From the NCBI GenBank assembly GCA_039803545.1, contig JBDRYS010000001.1, positions 437,866 through 501,865 on the forward strand: a DNA stretch of 64,000 nucleotides, read 5' to 3'. Position numbers and translations under genes: made by a program. Below the pieces are notes generated by a model that was not told the origin of the DNA, searched no databases, and was given only the letters and a program-made list of their open reading frames with translations. This DNA is from a candidate division WOR-3 bacterium. Lineage in GTDB: Bacteria > Hydrothermota > Hydrothermia > UBA1063. Each line of letters begins with the position of its first letter. Within the stretch, counting starts at the first letter, position 1. Shown one piece after another: positions 63,778-64,000 of this stretch.

Positions 63778-64000
63778 AAGTCTATTTCTGAAAATAAACT
63801 GGGCGGATGTCGCCGTCATTACCCTCGGGACACTCATTACCTCCGTTGGGATCGTTCTATTCCTGGCACCTAACAAGATCGCAGCAGGTGGGGTGTCAGG
63901 TATAAGCATTATATTATTTCACCTTTTCCACTTTCCAATAGGACTCACAATGCTCATAATAAATGCTATTCTGTTTGTAATCGCCTTTGTACTCCTTGGA
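63752..64000 (+). CDS. YitT family (DUF161) membrane protein, cut by right edge
   Basis: The frame starts at ATG 63752, overlapping the helicase gene by 26 bp, and runs off the window. After a cytoplasmic start (M-Q-N-L-R-E-W-N), the visible 83 residues show I-N-W-A-D-V-A-V-I-T-L-G and F-L-A-P-N-K-I-A-A-G-G-V-S-G-I-S, the opening of YitT-type proteins, followed by a second membrane helix. The family is of unknown function. The ribosome-binding site is weak. Confidence 0.8.
   Translation, partial: MQNLREWNKSLFLKINWADVAVITLGTLITSVGIVLFLAPNKIAAGGVSGISIILFHLFHFPIGLTMLIINAILFVIAFVLLG

Noticed and set aside
1-64000. CRISPR arrays, insertion sequences, rRNA and tRNA genes
   Set aside because: No direct-repeat array, transposase-like frame, or RNA gene pattern was found in the gaps I read.

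Overview
The window looks like chromosomal DNA from an uncultivated, probably thermophilic, diderm bacterium. It is AT-rich (about 38-40% GC by eye), tightly packed, and most neighbouring genes in an operon overlap by 4-26 bp. KdsA (the KDO step of LPS synthesis), a TolC-type efflux operon and an outer-membrane-type SLBB protein imply an outer membrane. A secreted protease with FG-GAP repeats and a C-terminal YPNP sorting-like domain points to the FCB/WOR-3-like part of the tree. A KaiC/near-KaiC pair and a UPF0282 hydrolase are typical of archaea and thermophiles. The lineage assignment (WOR-3/Hydrothermae-like) is inference. I saw no rRNA, tRNA, CRISPR array, insertion sequence or prophage.

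Layout. 1-3461 (+): mutL (cut by the left edge), a fused nucleoside kinase and a TIGR04076 protein. 10004-3483 (-): pyrR, yjbQ, a secreted phosphatase, lepA, a GT4 glycosyltransferase, a NYN nuclease-like protein and mazG. 10111-12355 (+): ispG and an SLBB export protein, convergent with a polysaccharide deacetylase. 13386-16065 (+): a UbiA prenyltransferase and aspS. 25226-16078 (-): a long information-processing operon, proS-rimP-nusA-infB-DUF503-HPr-ptsI-tsaE-xer. 30236-25282 (-): glgA-pyrG-enoyl reductase/SDR-secreted esterase. 30368-36527 (+): a solute-binding lipoprotein, histidine kinase, response regulator, EAL phosphodiesterase, a 35-codon membrane peptide and a sodium:solute symporter, which reads as one sensing/uptake operon. 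39177-36899 (-): folP, a small lipoprotein, an HD hydrolase and a hypothetical protein. 39341-40702: a CDP-alcohol transferase convergent with the UPF0282 hydrolase. 40764-45780 (+): a MacAB-TolC-like efflux operon containing a Yip1 membrane protein. 46290-47830 (+): the KaiC pair. 49653-47914 (-): acyl-CoA synthetase. 49766-53248 (+): PUA-like protein, guaA, phosphoesterase, kdsA. 56389-53217 (-): uvrB, ricT-like PSP1 protein, PASTA protein. 56489-64000 (+): secreted M6-like protease, pfkA, fba, a UvrD/PcrA helicase and a YitT-type membrane protein cut by the right edge.

The strongest non-gene signal is promoter architecture. I could place fifteen sigma70-like promoters, all but one with a 17-bp spacer, and they fall into two groups. 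In eight, the -10 box ends only 6-10 nt before the ATG and there is no Shine-Dalgarno sequence, so the mRNA should be leaderless or nearly so. In the other seven the gap is 20-26 nt and a Shine-Dalgarno sequence is present or (folP) at least suggested. I saw no convincing intrinsic terminator. One 98-nt gap segment holds 36 C and only 3 G, as expected of a Rho-utilisation site. Three convergent gene pairs overlap tail to tail by 32-33 bp.
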